From Pseudomonas sp. BCA17 (GTDB lineage: Bacteria; Pseudomonadota; Gammaproteobacteria; Pseudomonadales; Pseudomonadaceae): a stretch of DNA of 64,000 bases. Of the stretch, positions 9,040 to 18,145 are shown one piece after another; positions within the stretch are counted from its first letter, which is position 1; each line of letters starts with the position of its first letter. The notes beneath the pieces are model-generated. The model worked only from the letters and a program-made list of their open reading frames with translations. It was not told the DNA's origin and did no database searches. The translations under genes were made by a program, and so were the position numbers. The stretch is taken from contig NZ_SGWI01000001.1 in assembly GCF_004519405.1 (NCBI RefSeq), forward strand, positions 1,550,001-1,614,000, written 5' to 3'.

Positions 9040-10810
9040 CTGCGTTGATCCACTCTTTCACGACCTGGGCCACACGGCCCGGGTCTTCTGCCACCAGACT
9101 TTTGATTGCGTTCAACTGAGCGTCATAACCTTCGCTCGGGCTCGGCAACAGGATGCTTTGCGGGCCGCCCAGGCTGACGCGGTCGTTGGCCAGTTCGCCA
9201 TCCAGGCCGCCCATGCCACCCAACTCGACGTCGCTGCCACCGAAGGCCGCCAGTTGTTTCTTGCCGTGGCCGGTGATGTTGTTGAGCACCGGACGCAGCA
9301 CGCCAAACACCAGCACCAGGATGAACAACACGCCCAGCACTTGCTTGACGATGTCCCAGAACCACGGCTGAGTATAGAACGCCGGGTCGGCGATCACTTC
9401 GCCACGCTCAGCGGAGAACGGCATGTTGATCACGCTCACACTGTCACCACGGCTGGCGTCGAAACCGACGGCGTCCTGCACCAGGCGGGTGAAGCGTGCC
9501 AATTCGTCGGCGCTCCACGGGGCGCGGGTTACCGCACCGTCAGCCGGGTTGACCTTGACCTGGTCATCGACCACTACCGACACCGAGAGACGATTGATTT
9601 TGCCCTGTTGCTGCTTGGTGTGGCTGATGGAACGGTCGAGTTCGAAATTCTTGGTGGACTGGTTACGCTTGTCCGCCGGGTACGGGGCGAGCATCGGCTG
9701 GCCGGTGGCCGGGTCCATGATCTGCTGACCATTGGCATCCAACAGCGGCTGGCCAGGTTGAATCGCGCCGGCAGTCGCGGCAGCGCCACCGGTGGTTTGC
9801 GGCGCCGACGCCGGGGCTGGAGGCTGGTTGCTCAGGGCGCCCGGCACACCTTGCGGGCCATTGCTGGCGGTGCGTTGTTCGCTGGTGGACTGCTCGCTGC
9901 GCAGCGCAGGCTGGTCGGGATTGAACTGCTCGGACGTCGACTCGACGGCACTGAAGTCCACATCGGCGGACACTTCAGCCTTGTAGCGGTCATTACCCAA
10001 CACCGGTTGCAGAATGTTGTGCACACGTTGGGTGAGCATGCTTTCCATGCGGCGGCTGTAATCGAACTGCTTGCCGGCCTGGGTCAACGCGGAGTTTTCG
10101 GCCTGGTCGGACAGCAGGTTGCCCTTCTGGTCCACCACCGTAATTTGCGACTTGCTCAATTCAGGAACGCTGGTAGCCACCAGGTTGATGATCGCGAGGA
10201 CCTGGCCAGGCTCCAGGGAACGACCGGCAAACAGCTCGACCAATACCGAAGCACTCGGTTTGCGTTCGTCACGCACGAATACCGAACTTTTTGGAATCGC
10301 CAAGTGCACACGGGCGCCCTTGACGTTATTCAGGCTGGAGATGGTACGTGCCAGCTCGCCTTCAAGGCCGCGACGGTAGCGGGTGGCTTCCATGAACTGG
10401 CTGGTACCCAGGCCCTGGTCCTTGTCGAGGATTTCAAAACCGATGTTGGCATCGGACGGCGTCACACCGGCGGCGGCCAGCTTCATGCGCGCACGGGCTA
10501 CGTCGTCGGCCTTGACCAGCAGGGCCCCGGAGTTGGGCTCCACGGTGTAGGTAATGTCGGCGGCGGCAAGGGTTTCCATGATCTGCTTGGAATCCATGCC
10601 CGCCAGGCTGCCATACAGCGGGCGGTAATCAGGTTGCTGCGACCACAACACCACGGCAAAACCAATCGCCACGCTGGCTGCCAGGCCGACCATAAGGCCT
10701 ACCTGACGCAACATGGTCATTTCGGAAAGGTTTTCCAGGAACGACAGGCCAAACAACGGCGGCTTGCCGTCTGCCTTGGCGGGTGCGTTGTCCACGACTG
10801 CTTCTGCCAT
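9032..10810 (-). CDS. fliF: Flagellar MS-ring protein FliF
   Basis: FliF builds the MS-ring in the inner membrane, the base on which rotor and export gate assemble. The protein has 592 residues. There is a first membrane helix at about 37-58, a periplasmic YscJ/FliF ring-building domain with the SVFVRDERKPSASV segment, a disordered Pro/Ala/Gln linker at about 310-360, and a second membrane helix at about 485-508. The acidic C-terminal tail that binds FliG ends the protein. Its end overlaps fliG. Confidence 0.98.
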   Translation of the reverse strand: MAEAVVDNAPAKADGKPPLFGLSFLENLSEMTMLRQVGLMVGLAASVAIGFAVVLWSQQPDYRPLYGSLAGMDSKQIMETLAAADITYTVEPNSGALLVKADDVARARMKLAAAGVTPSDANIGFEILDKDQGLGTSQFMEATRYRRGLEGELARTISSLNNVKGARVHLAIPKSSVFVRDERKPSASVLVELFAGRSLEPGQVLAIINLVATSVPELSKSQITVVDQKGNLLSDQAENSALTQAGKQFDYSRRMESMLTQRVHNILQPVLGNDRYKAEVSADVDFSAVESTSEQFNPDQPALRSEQSTSEQRTASNGPQGVPGALSNQPPAPASAPQTTGGAAATAGAIQPGQPLLDANGQQIMDPATGQPMLAPYPADKRNQSTKNFELDRSISHTKQQQGKINRLSVSVVVDDQVKVNPADGAVTRAPWSADELARFTRLVQDAVGFDASRGDSVSVINMPFSAERGEVIADPAFYTQPWFWDIVKQVLGVLFILVLVFGVLRPVLNNITGHGKKQLAAFGGSDVELGGMGGLDGELANDRVSLGGPQSILLPSPSEGYDAQLNAIKSLVAEDPGRVAQVVKEWINADE

Positions 10811-10826
10811 GACTTAAATCTCGTCC

Positions 10827-11156
10827 TTAAACCGGCATCTGCATGATGTCTTGATAAGCCTGAACCAGCTTGTTACGTACTTGGGTCAAGGCCTGGAAGG
10901 ACACGCTGGCTTTTTGCGAGGCGATCATCACGTCAGTGAGGTCCACGCCGCTTTTACCGATCTCGAAGGCGGTGGCCAACTGGTTCGATGCTTGCTGGGT
11001 ATCACTGACCTTGTTGATGGCCTGACCGAGCATGTCGGCGAAACTGCTTTGGCCCAATCCCGGCGCTGGCGCGACGGATTTCGGTTGAGCCATGGCATCC
11101 ATTTGCATGGAGCGCATATCCAACATCAACCGATTGAACTCAATACCCTGGCTCAT
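10827..11156 (-). CDS. fliE: Flagellar hook-basal body complex protein FliE
   Basis: FliE joins the MS-ring and export gate to the rod. The 109-residue protein has the conserved C-terminal part with [19 protein letters not shown] and ends in [17 protein letters not shown]-like sequence typical of the family. It is the first gene of the fliEFGHIJ operon. A sigma54-type promoter lies 63 bases upstream of its ATG (measured from the -12 GC). Confidence 0.97.
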   Translation of the reverse strand: MSQGIEFNRLMLDMRSMQMDAMAQPKSVAPAPGLGQSSFADMLGQAINKVSDTQQASNQLATAFEIGKSGVDLTDVMIASQKASVSFQALTQVRNKLVQAYQDIMQMPV

Positions 11157-11218
11157 GACCTTCTCTCTCTGACGACCCGCAATTTTTTGACACTATGCAG
11201 CGGTTACTACAGGTGGTA

Positions 11219-11233
11219 GCAACAAGGGTGCCA
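11219..11233 (-). promoter_or_regulatory. Sigma54-type promoter of fliE
   Basis: On the minus strand the sequence is TGGCACC-CTTG-TTGC, matching the RpoN consensus at all invariant positions; GG (11232-11231) and GC (11220-11219) are 10 bases apart. In P. aeruginosa the fliE operon is a class III, FleR/RpoN-dependent unit, and fleSR lie immediately upstream here. Confidence 0.88.
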
Positions 11234-11260
11234 GATCCGTGGCGACTCGTAAGAAAAGGC

Positions 11261-11289
11261 GACAAACCATGTCGACCTACACGTTTGTC
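11261..11289 (-). terminator. Possible terminator at the end of fleR
   Basis: GACAAAC and GTTTGTC form a 7-bp stem that includes the fleR stop codon; on the minus strand it is followed by CGCCTTTTCTT. The loop is 15 bases and the U tract is broken, so it would be a weak intrinsic terminator separating fleSR from the fliE operon. Confidence 0.35.
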
Positions 11290-12664
11290 AGGTAGCGAAG
11301 AGATACGCTTCCACATCCATCCCGGCGTCACGCATCTGCGCCAGCTTGTAGCGCAAGGTGCGCGGGCTGATGCCCAGGCGCTCAGCCGCCTCTTTGCGAC
11401 GGCCACGCTCGGCACGCAGGGTGTCGATGATCATCTGGAATTCGCGGCGCCGCAGGTCATCCCCGAGGGCGCCAGCCGATTCAGCTTCGGCAGTCACTGG
11501 CGCGGGCGCCAGGGTTGGCAATGGCGCAGCCGCACTGCCCATGGCCAGGCAGAAGTCCTGCGGCTGGATCACCCCGCCCTGCTGCAAAATCAGCGCACGC
11601 TGGATCGCATTGTCCAACTCCCGCACGTTACCGGGCCACGGATAAGCGATCAGGCAAGCCTGAGCTTCAGCCGACAGCCTCGCCTGGGCATGCTTCATTT
11701 TTTTGACGTGGTTGTTCAGCAGGCGCTCGGCCAGCGGGATGATATCGGCCGGGCGCTCACGTAACGGGCGCCAGGCCAGCGGGAAGACCGAGAGCCGATA
11801 GAACAGGTCTTCCCGGAAGCGCCCCGCCGCCACTTCGCCCGCCAGGTCGCGGTTGGTCGTGGCGACCACGCGGATATCCAGTTGAATCGGCTTGCGTGCG
11901 CCGACCCGTTCCACTTCACGCTCCTGCAAGACCCGCAGCAGCTTGGCTTGCAGGCCAAGGGGCATTTCGGAAATTTCGTCGAGCAAGATGGTGCCGCCAT
12001 CGGCCTGTTCGAACTTGCCGGCCTGGGCCGCGATGGCACCGGTGAACGAGCCCTTTTCATGCCCGAACAAGGTGGCTTCGAGCATGTTGTCCGGGATGGC
12101 CGCGCAGTTGATCGCAATAAAGGGTTGCTTGGCACGGCTGGATTGTTGGTGGATATAACGCGCCAACACCTCTTTACCGGTGCCGGACTCGCCGGAAATC
12201 AACACGGTGGAATCGCTGCGCGCCACCCGTGCGGCCAGTTCGAGCAATTGCGCACTGGCCGGTTCAAAGGCTATCGGGCCTTCGCCTTCGGCGGCAGGCA
12301 TCACCCCCAGGGCGTGCCGGGCAACCAGCTCCATCAAAGCTTTGGGCTCGAAGGGCTTGACCAGGTAATCGGCCGCGCCCTGACGCATGGCGTCCACCGC
12401 CCGCTCCACCGCCCCGTGAGCGGTCATCAGCAACACCGGCAGTTGCGGCTGGCGTGCGCGCAGCAGGCTGAGCAACTGGTGACCATCCATGCCCGGCATG
12501 TTGACGTCGCTGACCACCAGGCTGAATGCCTCTTGCTCGACCGCCTCCAAGGCTTCCTCGGCAGAACCGACCGCCCGGTAGTCATGGCTCGCCAACAGCA
12601 GCGTATCAGCCAATGCTTCACGCAGGGCGCGATCGTCTTCCACCAATAAAACCTTGATAGCCAT
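11288..12664 (-). CDS. fleR: Sigma54-dependent response regulator FleR
   Basis: FleR is the NtrC-type activator that, once phosphorylated by FleS, turns on class III flagellar operons with RpoN. The 458-residue protein has a receiver domain with Asp53 and Lys103, an AAA+ domain with Walker A GESGTGKE at 158-165 and the sigma54-contact loop as GSFTGA at 205-210 (a conservative variant of GAFTGA), and a Fis-type helix-turn-helix at the C-terminus (AAERLGISPRTLRYKLAQM). It starts 7 bases after fleS. Confidence 0.97.
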   Translation of the reverse strand: MAIKVLLVEDDRALREALADTLLLASHDYRAVGSAEEALEAVEQEAFSLVVSDVNMPGMDGHQLLSLLRARQPQLPVLLMTAHGAVERAVDAMRQGAADYLVKPFEPKALMELVARHALGVMPAAEGEGPIAFEPASAQLLELAARVARSDSTVLISGESGTGKEVLARYIHQQSSRAKQPFIAINCAAIPDNMLEATLFGHEKGSFTGAIAAQAGKFEQADGGTILLDEISEMPLGLQAKLLRVLQEREVERVGARKPIQLDIRVVATTNRDLAGEVAAGRFREDLFYRLSVFPLAWRPLRERPADIIPLAERLLNNHVKKMKHAQARLSAEAQACLIAYPWPGNVRELDNAIQRALILQQGGVIQPQDFCLAMGSAAAPLPTLAPAPVTAEAESAGALGDDLRRREFQMIIDTLRAERGRRKEAAERLGISPRTLRYKLAQMRDAGMDVEAYLFAT

Positions 12665-12671
12665 AGTCCTT

Positions 12672-13886
12672 TTACTCCGCGCTTGCCGCGCTGGAAAACA
12701 GCGGCAAGGTCATCAATGCACAGGTGCCACGCCCCAACCGGGAACGCAGCTGCAATTCTCCCTGATGGGCACGTGCCACTGCCTTGACCACGGTCAGGCC
12801 GAGCCCGGTACCGTTGGTCTTGGTGGTAAAAAAGGGCTCGCCCATACGTTGCAGCACCACAGGATCGATACCGCTGCCACTGTCGCTGATGCACAAGCGC
12901 AGGTTCTGGTCGCGACGGTATAAGTGCACCTTGAGCCGCGCATTCGGGCCACTGGCCTGGATGGCGTTTTCAATCAAGTTGAGCAAGGCGCCTACCAGGG
13001 TGTCCCGATTGCACAGCAATTCGCCGAGGTGACTGTCGCACTGCCAGCGCACATTGACGTCCTGGATATGGGTGGCGGCCGACGACTGCAAGGATTGCAT
13101 CAGTTCCGCCGGCGTGACGCGGTCGGTCATCGGCAATTCGCCACGGGCAAACACCAGCATGTCGCGCACCTGGTGCTCCAACTCGTGCAGACGCTCCTTG
13201 AGGCGCCCGGCAAAGCGCTGGTGAGTGGCGGCAGGCAATTGTTCATCAGTCAAATGACTGGCGTAGATCAATGCCGCCGACAAGGGCGTGCGGATCTGAT
13301 GCGCCAGAGAGGCGACCATTCTGCCCAGCGACGACAAGCGTTCATGACGCGCCAGCTGGTCTTGCAGGTGACGGGTTTCCGTCAGGTCGTTGAGCAGCAC
13401 CAACTGGCCGGGCTCGGCGTCAAGGGACCGAGTGGCAATGGACAGGCGGCGCCCGTCTTTCAAGGAAATTTCGTGGCCGTCGTCTTCACGCGGGGCAAAG
13501 CAGCGGGTGATCACTTCTCGCCATAACTCGCCTTCCAGCGGCAGGCCAAGCATCTCGCAGGCGGCCGGGTTGGCTTCGCGCACACGCCCCTGGTCGTCGA
13601 TGACGATCACGCCACCGGGCAACAAGTCGAGGAGGTTTTGCAGACGGTTGGCCAGGCGCTCTTTCTCGGCCAATTCTTCCATGCGCTGGGCACTGACCAC
13701 GGCCAGCTCGCCTTTAAGCTCGGAAACCCTGGCCTCCAGCAGGCTGTAGGAGTCGGTCAGTTGGCTGGACATCTGGCTGAACAGCGAAAACGCCTGCTCC
13801 AGACCTTGCCGGCTCTGCTGCTCTACAGACGGGACGCCCCCTATAAGATCTGGGGACGGAGATAGTTGGGCGGCGTGGGGCATCAT
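12672..13886 (-). CDS. fleS: Sensor histidine kinase FleS
   Basis: FleS is the soluble kinase partner of FleR. The protein has 404 residues with no membrane helix. An N-terminal coiled coil (about 25-85) leads into a PAS domain (about 85-170), a HisKA domain with His196 in SLAHQIRTPLSA, and a HATPase domain with NLIENAIQ, DSGSGID and GTGLGL boxes. A sigma54-type promoter lies 52 bases before its start, as expected for a FleQ-activated class II unit. fleR follows at once. Confidence 0.96.
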   Translation of the reverse strand: MMPHAAQLSPSPDLIGGVPSVEQQSRQGLEQAFSLFSQMSSQLTDSYSLLEARVSELKGELAVVSAQRMEELAEKERLANRLQNLLDLLPGGVIVIDDQGRVREANPAACEMLGLPLEGELWREVITRCFAPREDDGHEISLKDGRRLSIATRSLDAEPGQLVLLNDLTETRHLQDQLARHERLSSLGRMVASLAHQIRTPLSAALIYASHLTDEQLPAATHQRFAGRLKERLHELEHQVRDMLVFARGELPMTDRVTPAELMQSLQSSAATHIQDVNVRWQCDSHLGELLCNRDTLVGALLNLIENAIQASGPNARLKVHLYRRDQNLRLCISDSGSGIDPVVLQRMGEPFFTTKTNGTGLGLTVVKAVARAHQGELQLRSRLGRGTCALMTLPLFSSAASAE

Positions 13887-13937
13887 GCTCTCTCGCTTGG
13901 CTGACCGTCAGTTAAACGGAACGTTGCGAGTGCTGTA

Positions 13938-13952
13938 GCAATACCCGTGCCG
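13938..13952 (-). promoter_or_regulatory. Sigma54-type promoter of fleSR
   Basis: On the minus strand CGGCACG-GGTA-TTGCT matches the RpoN consensus with a single change at the first -24 base. GG (13951-13950) and GC (13939-13938) are 10 bases apart. It lies between the large palindrome at 13964-14123 and fleS, so the palindrome sits just upstream of the promoter, where activator sites could be. Confidence 0.85.
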
Positions 13953-13963
13953 AAAAAAACCGC

Positions 13964-14123
13964 GGTGCCCGACTTCACCAATACAGTTCCGTTTTGACGA
14001 GTGACTGTTGCTGTCAGACAAGGCGCCGCGACGACTCATAGCTCGCTATGGGGAGGAGCGGCAACGCAGTATGACGGCAATAGGCGCCGTCATAACGGGA
14101 CAGTATTGGTGAAGTCGGACACC
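13964..14123. repeat. 160-base near-palindromic element between fleQ and fleS
   Basis: The two halves are centred exactly on 14043.5. The outer arms, 13964-13999 and 14088-14123, match with only a few differences and both contain CCGACTTCACCAATAC. The inner arms carry CATAG/CTATG at the centre and imperfectly pair between. The whole can fold into one long hairpin. It looks like a MITE-type or other dispersed intergenic repeat rather than a simple terminator. No open reading frame of note lies within. Confidence 0.8.
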
Positions 14124-14150
14124 CCAAATCAGCGGTTTGAAAAACAGGCG

Positions 14151-15626
14151 TCAATCATCCGCCTGTTCGTCACCTTCTTTGCGACTCATGCCGTACTTGC
14201 GCATCTTCTCTACCAGGGTGGTACGACGGATACGCAGGCGCTCGGCGGCGCGGGCGACGATGCCGTTGGCATCGTCCAGAGCCTGTTGAATCAGGCCTTG
14301 TTCCAGGTTGCCGAGGTAGTCTTTCAAGTCCAGCCCTTCCGGCGGCAGCATGGCAGTGGCACCGAAGTCCGGAGTATGGCCATTAATGGCCACGCGCTCC
14401 TCCATGTCACTGCGCAGGCTGTCCACCATCTGTTCGTCTTCATCGTCGACGTAGCGGAATTTTTTCGGCAACTCGACCACGCCGATCACACCGTAGGGGT
14501 GCATGATCGCCATGCGCTCTACCAAGTTGGCCAGCTCGCGCACGTTACCCGGCCAGCCATGGCGGCACAGGGACATGATTGCTGCGGAGTTGAAGCGTAT
14601 CGAGCCGCGCTTTTCATGCTCCATGCGCGAGATCAGCTCGTTCATCAGCAACGGGATGTCCTCCACGCGCTCACGCAGCGGGGCCATCTCGATCGGGAAG
14701 ACATTGAGGCGGTAGTACAGGTCTTCGCGGAAGCTGCCCACCTCGATCATGCTTTCGAGGTTCTTGTGGGTGGCCGCGATGATGCGCACGTCGACGCTCT
14801 GGGTCTTGTTGCTGCCCACGCGCTCGAAGGTGCGCTCCTGCAATACGCGCAGCAGCTTGACCTGCATCGGCAGTGGCATGTCGCCAATTTCGTCGAGGAA
14901 CAGGGTGCCGCCGTTGGCCAGTTCGAAACGCCCGGCACGGCTGGTGATAGCCCCGGTGAACGCGCCCTTCTCGTGACCGAACAATTCGCTTTCGAGCAGC
15001 TCTGCCGGGATCGCCCCGCAGTTGACCGGCACGAATGGCCCGTCGCGGCGCTTGGAGTGATAGTGCAGGTTGCGCGCGACCACTTCCTTGCCGGTGCCGG
15101 ACTCACCCAGGATCAGCACGCTGGCGTCGGTGTCAGCCACTTGCTGCATCATCTGGCGCACGTGCTGGATCGCCCGGCTGGTGCCGACAAGGCTGCGGAA
15201 CAGGTTGGGTTCGCGGTGACGGCCGCGCTCACGGGCCTGGTCGTACATCTCGCGATAGACCTGGGCACGGTGCAGGGAATCGAGCAATTTGCTGTAGCTG
15301 GGCGGCATTTCGAGATTGGAAAGCACACGACGGCGCTGGTCTTCCGGCAGGTCCACAGAAGAAATATCGCCCATCAGCAACACCGGAAGGAACTCATCCC
15401 AGGTTGACAGTGTCTTTAACAAGCCCAAAACAGCGCCAGGAGCGTTTACCGTCCCGATCAGCACACAAATGACTTCACGGCTCGACGCCAACGAGCTGAC
15501 AGCCTGCTGCCAATCATGGCTGCCGCAGGGCAAATTTTCTTCGCCAAGAAAATTCAAAATCACCGCTAAATCGCGGCGGCGGACGCTATCGTCATCAATC
15601 AGCAGAATTTTGGTTTCACGCCACAT
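14151..15626 (-). CDS. fleQ: Flagellar master regulator FleQ
   Basis: FleQ activates early flagellar genes with RpoN, and it represses or activates exopolysaccharide genes depending on c-di-GMP. The protein has 491 residues. The receiver-like domain (1-125) lacks the usual phospho-acceptor: the position corresponds to LIGTVNAPG. The c-di-GMP-binding LFRS motif is at 142-145 with Arg144. The AAA+ domain has Walker A GESGTGKE at 174-181, GAFTGA at 221-226 and Walker [11 protein letters not shown]-terminal Fis-type helix-turn-helix ([20 protein letters not shown]) ends the protein. Confidence 0.98.
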   Translation of the reverse strand: MWRETKILLIDDDSVRRRDLAVILNFLGEENLPCGSHDWQQAVSSLASSREVICVLIGTVNAPGAVLGLLKTLSTWDEFLPVLLMGDISSVDLPEDQRRRVLSNLEMPPSYSKLLDSLHRAQVYREMYDQARERGRHREPNLFRSLVGTSRAIQHVRQMMQQVADTDASVLILGESGTGKEVVARNLHYHSKRRDGPFVPVNCGAIPAELLESELFGHEKGAFTGAITSRAGRFELANGGTLFLDEIGDMPLPMQVKLLRVLQERTFERVGSNKTQSVDVRIIAATHKNLESMIEVGSFREDLYYRLNVFPIEMAPLRERVEDIPLLMNELISRMEHEKRGSIRFNSAAIMSLCRHGWPGNVRELANLVERMAIMHPYGVIGVVELPKKFRYVDDEDEQMVDSLRSDMEERVAINGHTPDFGATAMLPPEGLDLKDYLGNLEQGLIQQALDDANGIVARAAERLRIRRTTLVEKMRKYGMSRKEGDEQADD

Positions 15627-15677
15627 GCAATAGCAACTTCCCTAGTAAAACTTCCTGCCCCGGAATGAGAGCAATCA

Positions 15678-15712
15678 AGACGTCTGTAAGATTTATTACC
15701 TACTAGACGTCT
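15678..15712. promoter_or_regulatory. Repeated AGACGTCT palindromes upstream of fleQ
   Basis: The 8-base palindrome AGACGTCT occurs at 15678-15685 and again at 15705-15712, centre to centre 27 bases, within an AT-rich stretch 52-86 bases before the fleQ start. Two identical palindromes so close together suggest binding sites for a dimeric regulator or a cruciform. The regulator is unknown to me. Confidence 0.4.
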
Positions 15713-15797
15713 GAAATCTGAAAACAGCACTAGTTAAGTCAAAAATGCTGGCACAGTCAAATATATGACGCGCCGTTCGGACCAACTGAGCCCCTGA

Positions 15798-16094
15798 TCA
15801 GCCGAACAGATGGTAAACCTTTGATGCACTTTCCGCTCGATTGATCTGCGACATCTCTTCGAAAATCGCCTGGCGCTCCCCAGTCGTCACCTCAAGCAGC
15901 TGCTGATAAACCGCCAGCAGGCTCTCCAGTTTTTCCCGCAAGGCATCCTCGTCCACCGGCGCATTGTGGAGCGCCTCATCGATGACCGCACGGCAACCCA
16001 TATCCAGCTCACCAATGGCATCCCAGTTACGCTCGGCCAATGCATCGACCAAAGCTTCGCGGGTCTCGTCAATCCGTTGCAGGGCGTGGCTCAT
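15798..16094 (-). CDS. fliT: FliT-like flagellar export chaperone
   Basis: This 98-residue, mostly helical protein lies between fliS and fleQ, where pseudomonads carry a FliT-type or second FliS-type gene (PA1096 in P. aeruginosa). Enteric FliT is the chaperone of the cap protein FliD. The sequence is amphipathic with a Leu-rich helix DALREKLESLLAVYQQLLEV. Homology in this family is faint, so the name depends on size and context. It starts with ATG at 16094, 24 bases after fliS. Confidence 0.75.
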   Translation of the reverse strand: MSHALQRIDETREALVDALAERNWDAIGELDMGCRAVIDEALHNAPVDEDALREKLESLLAVYQQLLEVTTGERQAIFEEMSQINRAESASKVYHLFG

Positions 16095-16118
16095 GACATC
16101 ATCCTCAGGCCCAGAGGC

Positions 16119-16508
16119 CTACAGTGTTGCAATACCGTCCCAGCCTTCCTTGAGCGTAATCATCAGGCCGGCTACTTCATCGATCATGGCGACATCGCTC
16201 TTGCTATTGGCTTCCAGCAGGCGCGTAGTCATATAGGCGTACAGATTATCAAGTTGCTGCAACGCGGCCGGATCGTCGGTTTTCTCCGGGTTCAGGCCGT
16301 CACGCAAACCGATCAGAATGTCGATCGCCTTGCCCAGCAGCAGGCCTTTTTGCGCGATATCACCACGAGCCATGGCGCCCTTGGCCTGAGCCATGCGATC
16401 CAGCGCGCCTTCCATCAGCATCTGGACCAAACGGTGCGGGCTGGCCTCGGAGACCTGGGCATGGGAATTGACCTTCTGGTATTGGCGAAGGGCTCTCATG
16501 GGATTCAT
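16119..16508 (-). CDS. fliS: Flagellin export chaperone FliS
   Basis: FliS binds the C-terminal helix of flagellin and prevents polymerisation in the cytoplasm. The 129-residue protein has the family pattern: an N-terminal ALRQYQKV helix, the SPHRLVQMLMEGALDRMAQAK segment and a C-terminal four-helix bundle with LDNLYAYMTTRLLEAN. It follows fliD by about 144 bases. Confidence 0.96.
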   Translation of the reverse strand: MNPMRALRQYQKVNSHAQVSEASPHRLVQMLMEGALDRMAQAKGAMARGDIAQKGLLLGKAIDILIGLRDGLNPEKTDDPAALQQLDNLYAYMTTRLLEANSKSDVAMIDEVAGLMITLKEGWDGIATL

Positions 16509-16616
16509 GTTTCTACCTCGTGACAGGCAACAGCTAAAAAGAATGGGCTCTGATTATTATGTCGACGGCGTCGCAAAAAACTTTAAGCCGATGGTCTGGC
16601 GAAGGGTACGCCCGAA

Positions 16617-16632
16617 CAAGGTAATCACCTTG
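16617..16632 (-). terminator. Stem-loop after fliD
   Basis: CAAGGT and ACCTTG form a perfect 6-bp stem with a 4-base loop 21 bases after the fliD stop. There is no clear U tract, so it may be an RNA-stability element rather than a terminator between fliD and fliS. Confidence 0.3.
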
Positions 16633-16652
16633 CCGGGCGACCTCAGTGAGGA

Positions 16653-18065
16653 TCAACTGGTCTTCGGATTATTCAGTGCGTTAAGCGTGGTCATGACGCT
16701 GGAGCGCTGGCTGGTGAGCTGGGCGACCAGGTTGTTCATCGTGGTGTACTTGGCCGTCAGGCTCGTCTTCAATGCCGCCATGCGCGCGGTCAAGGTGTCC
16801 TGCTGGCTTTGCAGGTCCTTGATGTTTGCCGACAGCGTCGATGTACGCGTAGCGAGAACCCCGGTGCCACTCAGCGCGTAGCTGTCGGTCGCGGACTTCA
16901 TCCGAGCCAACAACCCATTGTCACCGTTGAAAATACCGCCAATGTCAGTGGGATTGGTCGCAATTGCCGCGCTGAACAACTTATCGTCGATGCTCAGCTT
17001 GCCGGTCTTCTGGTCAGTGTTCACACCAAACTGGGCCAGGGATTTCAACGAGCCCGTGCCACCCAATGCGTTCAGTTCGCTACGAACGGCCGAGGTCAGA
17101 GTACGCAGAGTGGCGTCGCCCGTCAGCGCAGCCGACGTGATGGAACCGTCGGCATTGGTGGTCACCGCGGTCTCCGTGTTGATCGCTGTCATCAGGGCGT
17201 TATAGGTGTCGACAAAGCCCTTGACCGAACTCTTGAGGGTGTCGGTGCTTCGCGCGATGGTAATGGTCGAACTCAGACGCTTAACGGTTGAGTCAGCGGG
17301 TAGCGGATCTGTAGAACCGGCAGGCAGAGGCGACACTGCCGTCAACTTGATGCTCACACCACTGATCGCGTCACCCAGGGTATTGCTCTTGGATTCCTGA
17401 GCGGTACCGTCAATGGTGTACTTCGCGTTCTGCGGCGGGGTCACGACAGAGGTTCCGGCTTCCAGGCCGGAGTTACCGCCGAGGGTAATGTCGGTGCCGA
17501 CGCCGGTATTGGTCGACGTCATGACCAAACGGGAACCGGTGGCGTCAGTCAGGATGTTGGCACTCAAGCCAGCACTGCTGTATTGCGCGTTGATCGAGTC
17601 ACGCACCTGCTGCAACGTCGCACCTGGCGGAACGCTCACACCATAGCTCTTGCCCGACTGGGAGATCTCCAAGGTGGTCGACGTAGTGCCGGTATTGACG
17701 ACAGCCTTCGCCCCGGCTGCAAAAGTCTGGGTAGCGACCTTCGAGGCCGTCGCCAACTGATTGACCACCAACTGGTAGCTGCCCGCGGAGGCACCGGCGC
17801 CCAGCGTGATGGCCGATACGTTGTTATCCGAGGTCGTTGCCGACAAACCGCCGATACTGGCGTCTTTGGCCATGTTGTCCATAGCGCCGCGGAACGCATC
17901 CAATGCCGCTTGAATCTTGCCGATCGAGGACAGCTGGGCGGTCGACGTTTGCGTCTGCTTGTTGATCTGCGACTGCTTGGGTGCCTGTTCCGCGTTCACC
18001 AATGCCGTCACGATAGCTTGGGTATCGATGTTCGTAACCGGGCCGCTAACCGATATATCACCCAT
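16653..18065 (-). CDS. fliD: Flagellar filament capping protein FliD
   Basis: FliD forms the pentameric cap that guides flagellin folding at the filament tip and can act as an adhesin. The 470-residue protein has the FliD N-terminal domain (SGPVTNIDTQAIVTALVNAEQAPKQ region), a variable middle domain rich in Thr, Ser and Gly, and the C-terminal domain with coiled-coil residues that pack into the filament (about 400-465). It starts with ATG at 18065. Its length fits the Pseudomonas family. Confidence 0.97.
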   Translation of the reverse strand: MGDISVSGPVTNIDTQAIVTALVNAEQAPKQSQINKQTQTSTAQLSSIGKIQAALDAFRGAMDNMAKDASIGGLSATTSDNNVSAITLGAGASAGSYQLVVNQLATASKVATQTFAAGAKAVVNTGTTSTTLEISQSGKSYGVSVPPGATLQQVRDSINAQYSSAGLSANILTDATGSRLVMTSTNTGVGTDITLGGNSGLEAGTSVVTPPQNAKYTIDGTAQESKSNTLGDAISGVSIKLTAVSPLPAGSTDPLPADSTVKRLSSTITIARSTDTLKSSVKGFVDTYNALMTAINTETAVTTNADGSITSAALTGDATLRTLTSAVRSELNALGGTGSLKSLAQFGVNTDQKTGKLSIDDKLFSAAIATNPTDIGGIFNGDNGLLARMKSATDSYALSGTGVLATRTSTLSANIKDLQSQQDTLTARMAALKTSLTAKYTTMNNLVAQLTSQRSSVMTTLNALNNPKTS

Positions 18066-18145
18066 GACTGTTCTCCTGATCCGGGGCTGGCGCTTTCTTG
18101 ACGGATGACGCCTTAAGAAGCGACAGCAACAAAATTCATGCCAGC

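Noticed and set aside
8924-10846. 640-codon open frame opposite fliF and the fliG start
   Set aside because: It is rich in His, Gln, Val and Arg, as antisense frames of GC-rich genes are, and spans the gene border without its own signals.
13964-14123. Reading the 160-base palindrome as an ordinary intrinsic terminator
   Set aside because: Arms are far too long and no U tract follows on the minus strand.
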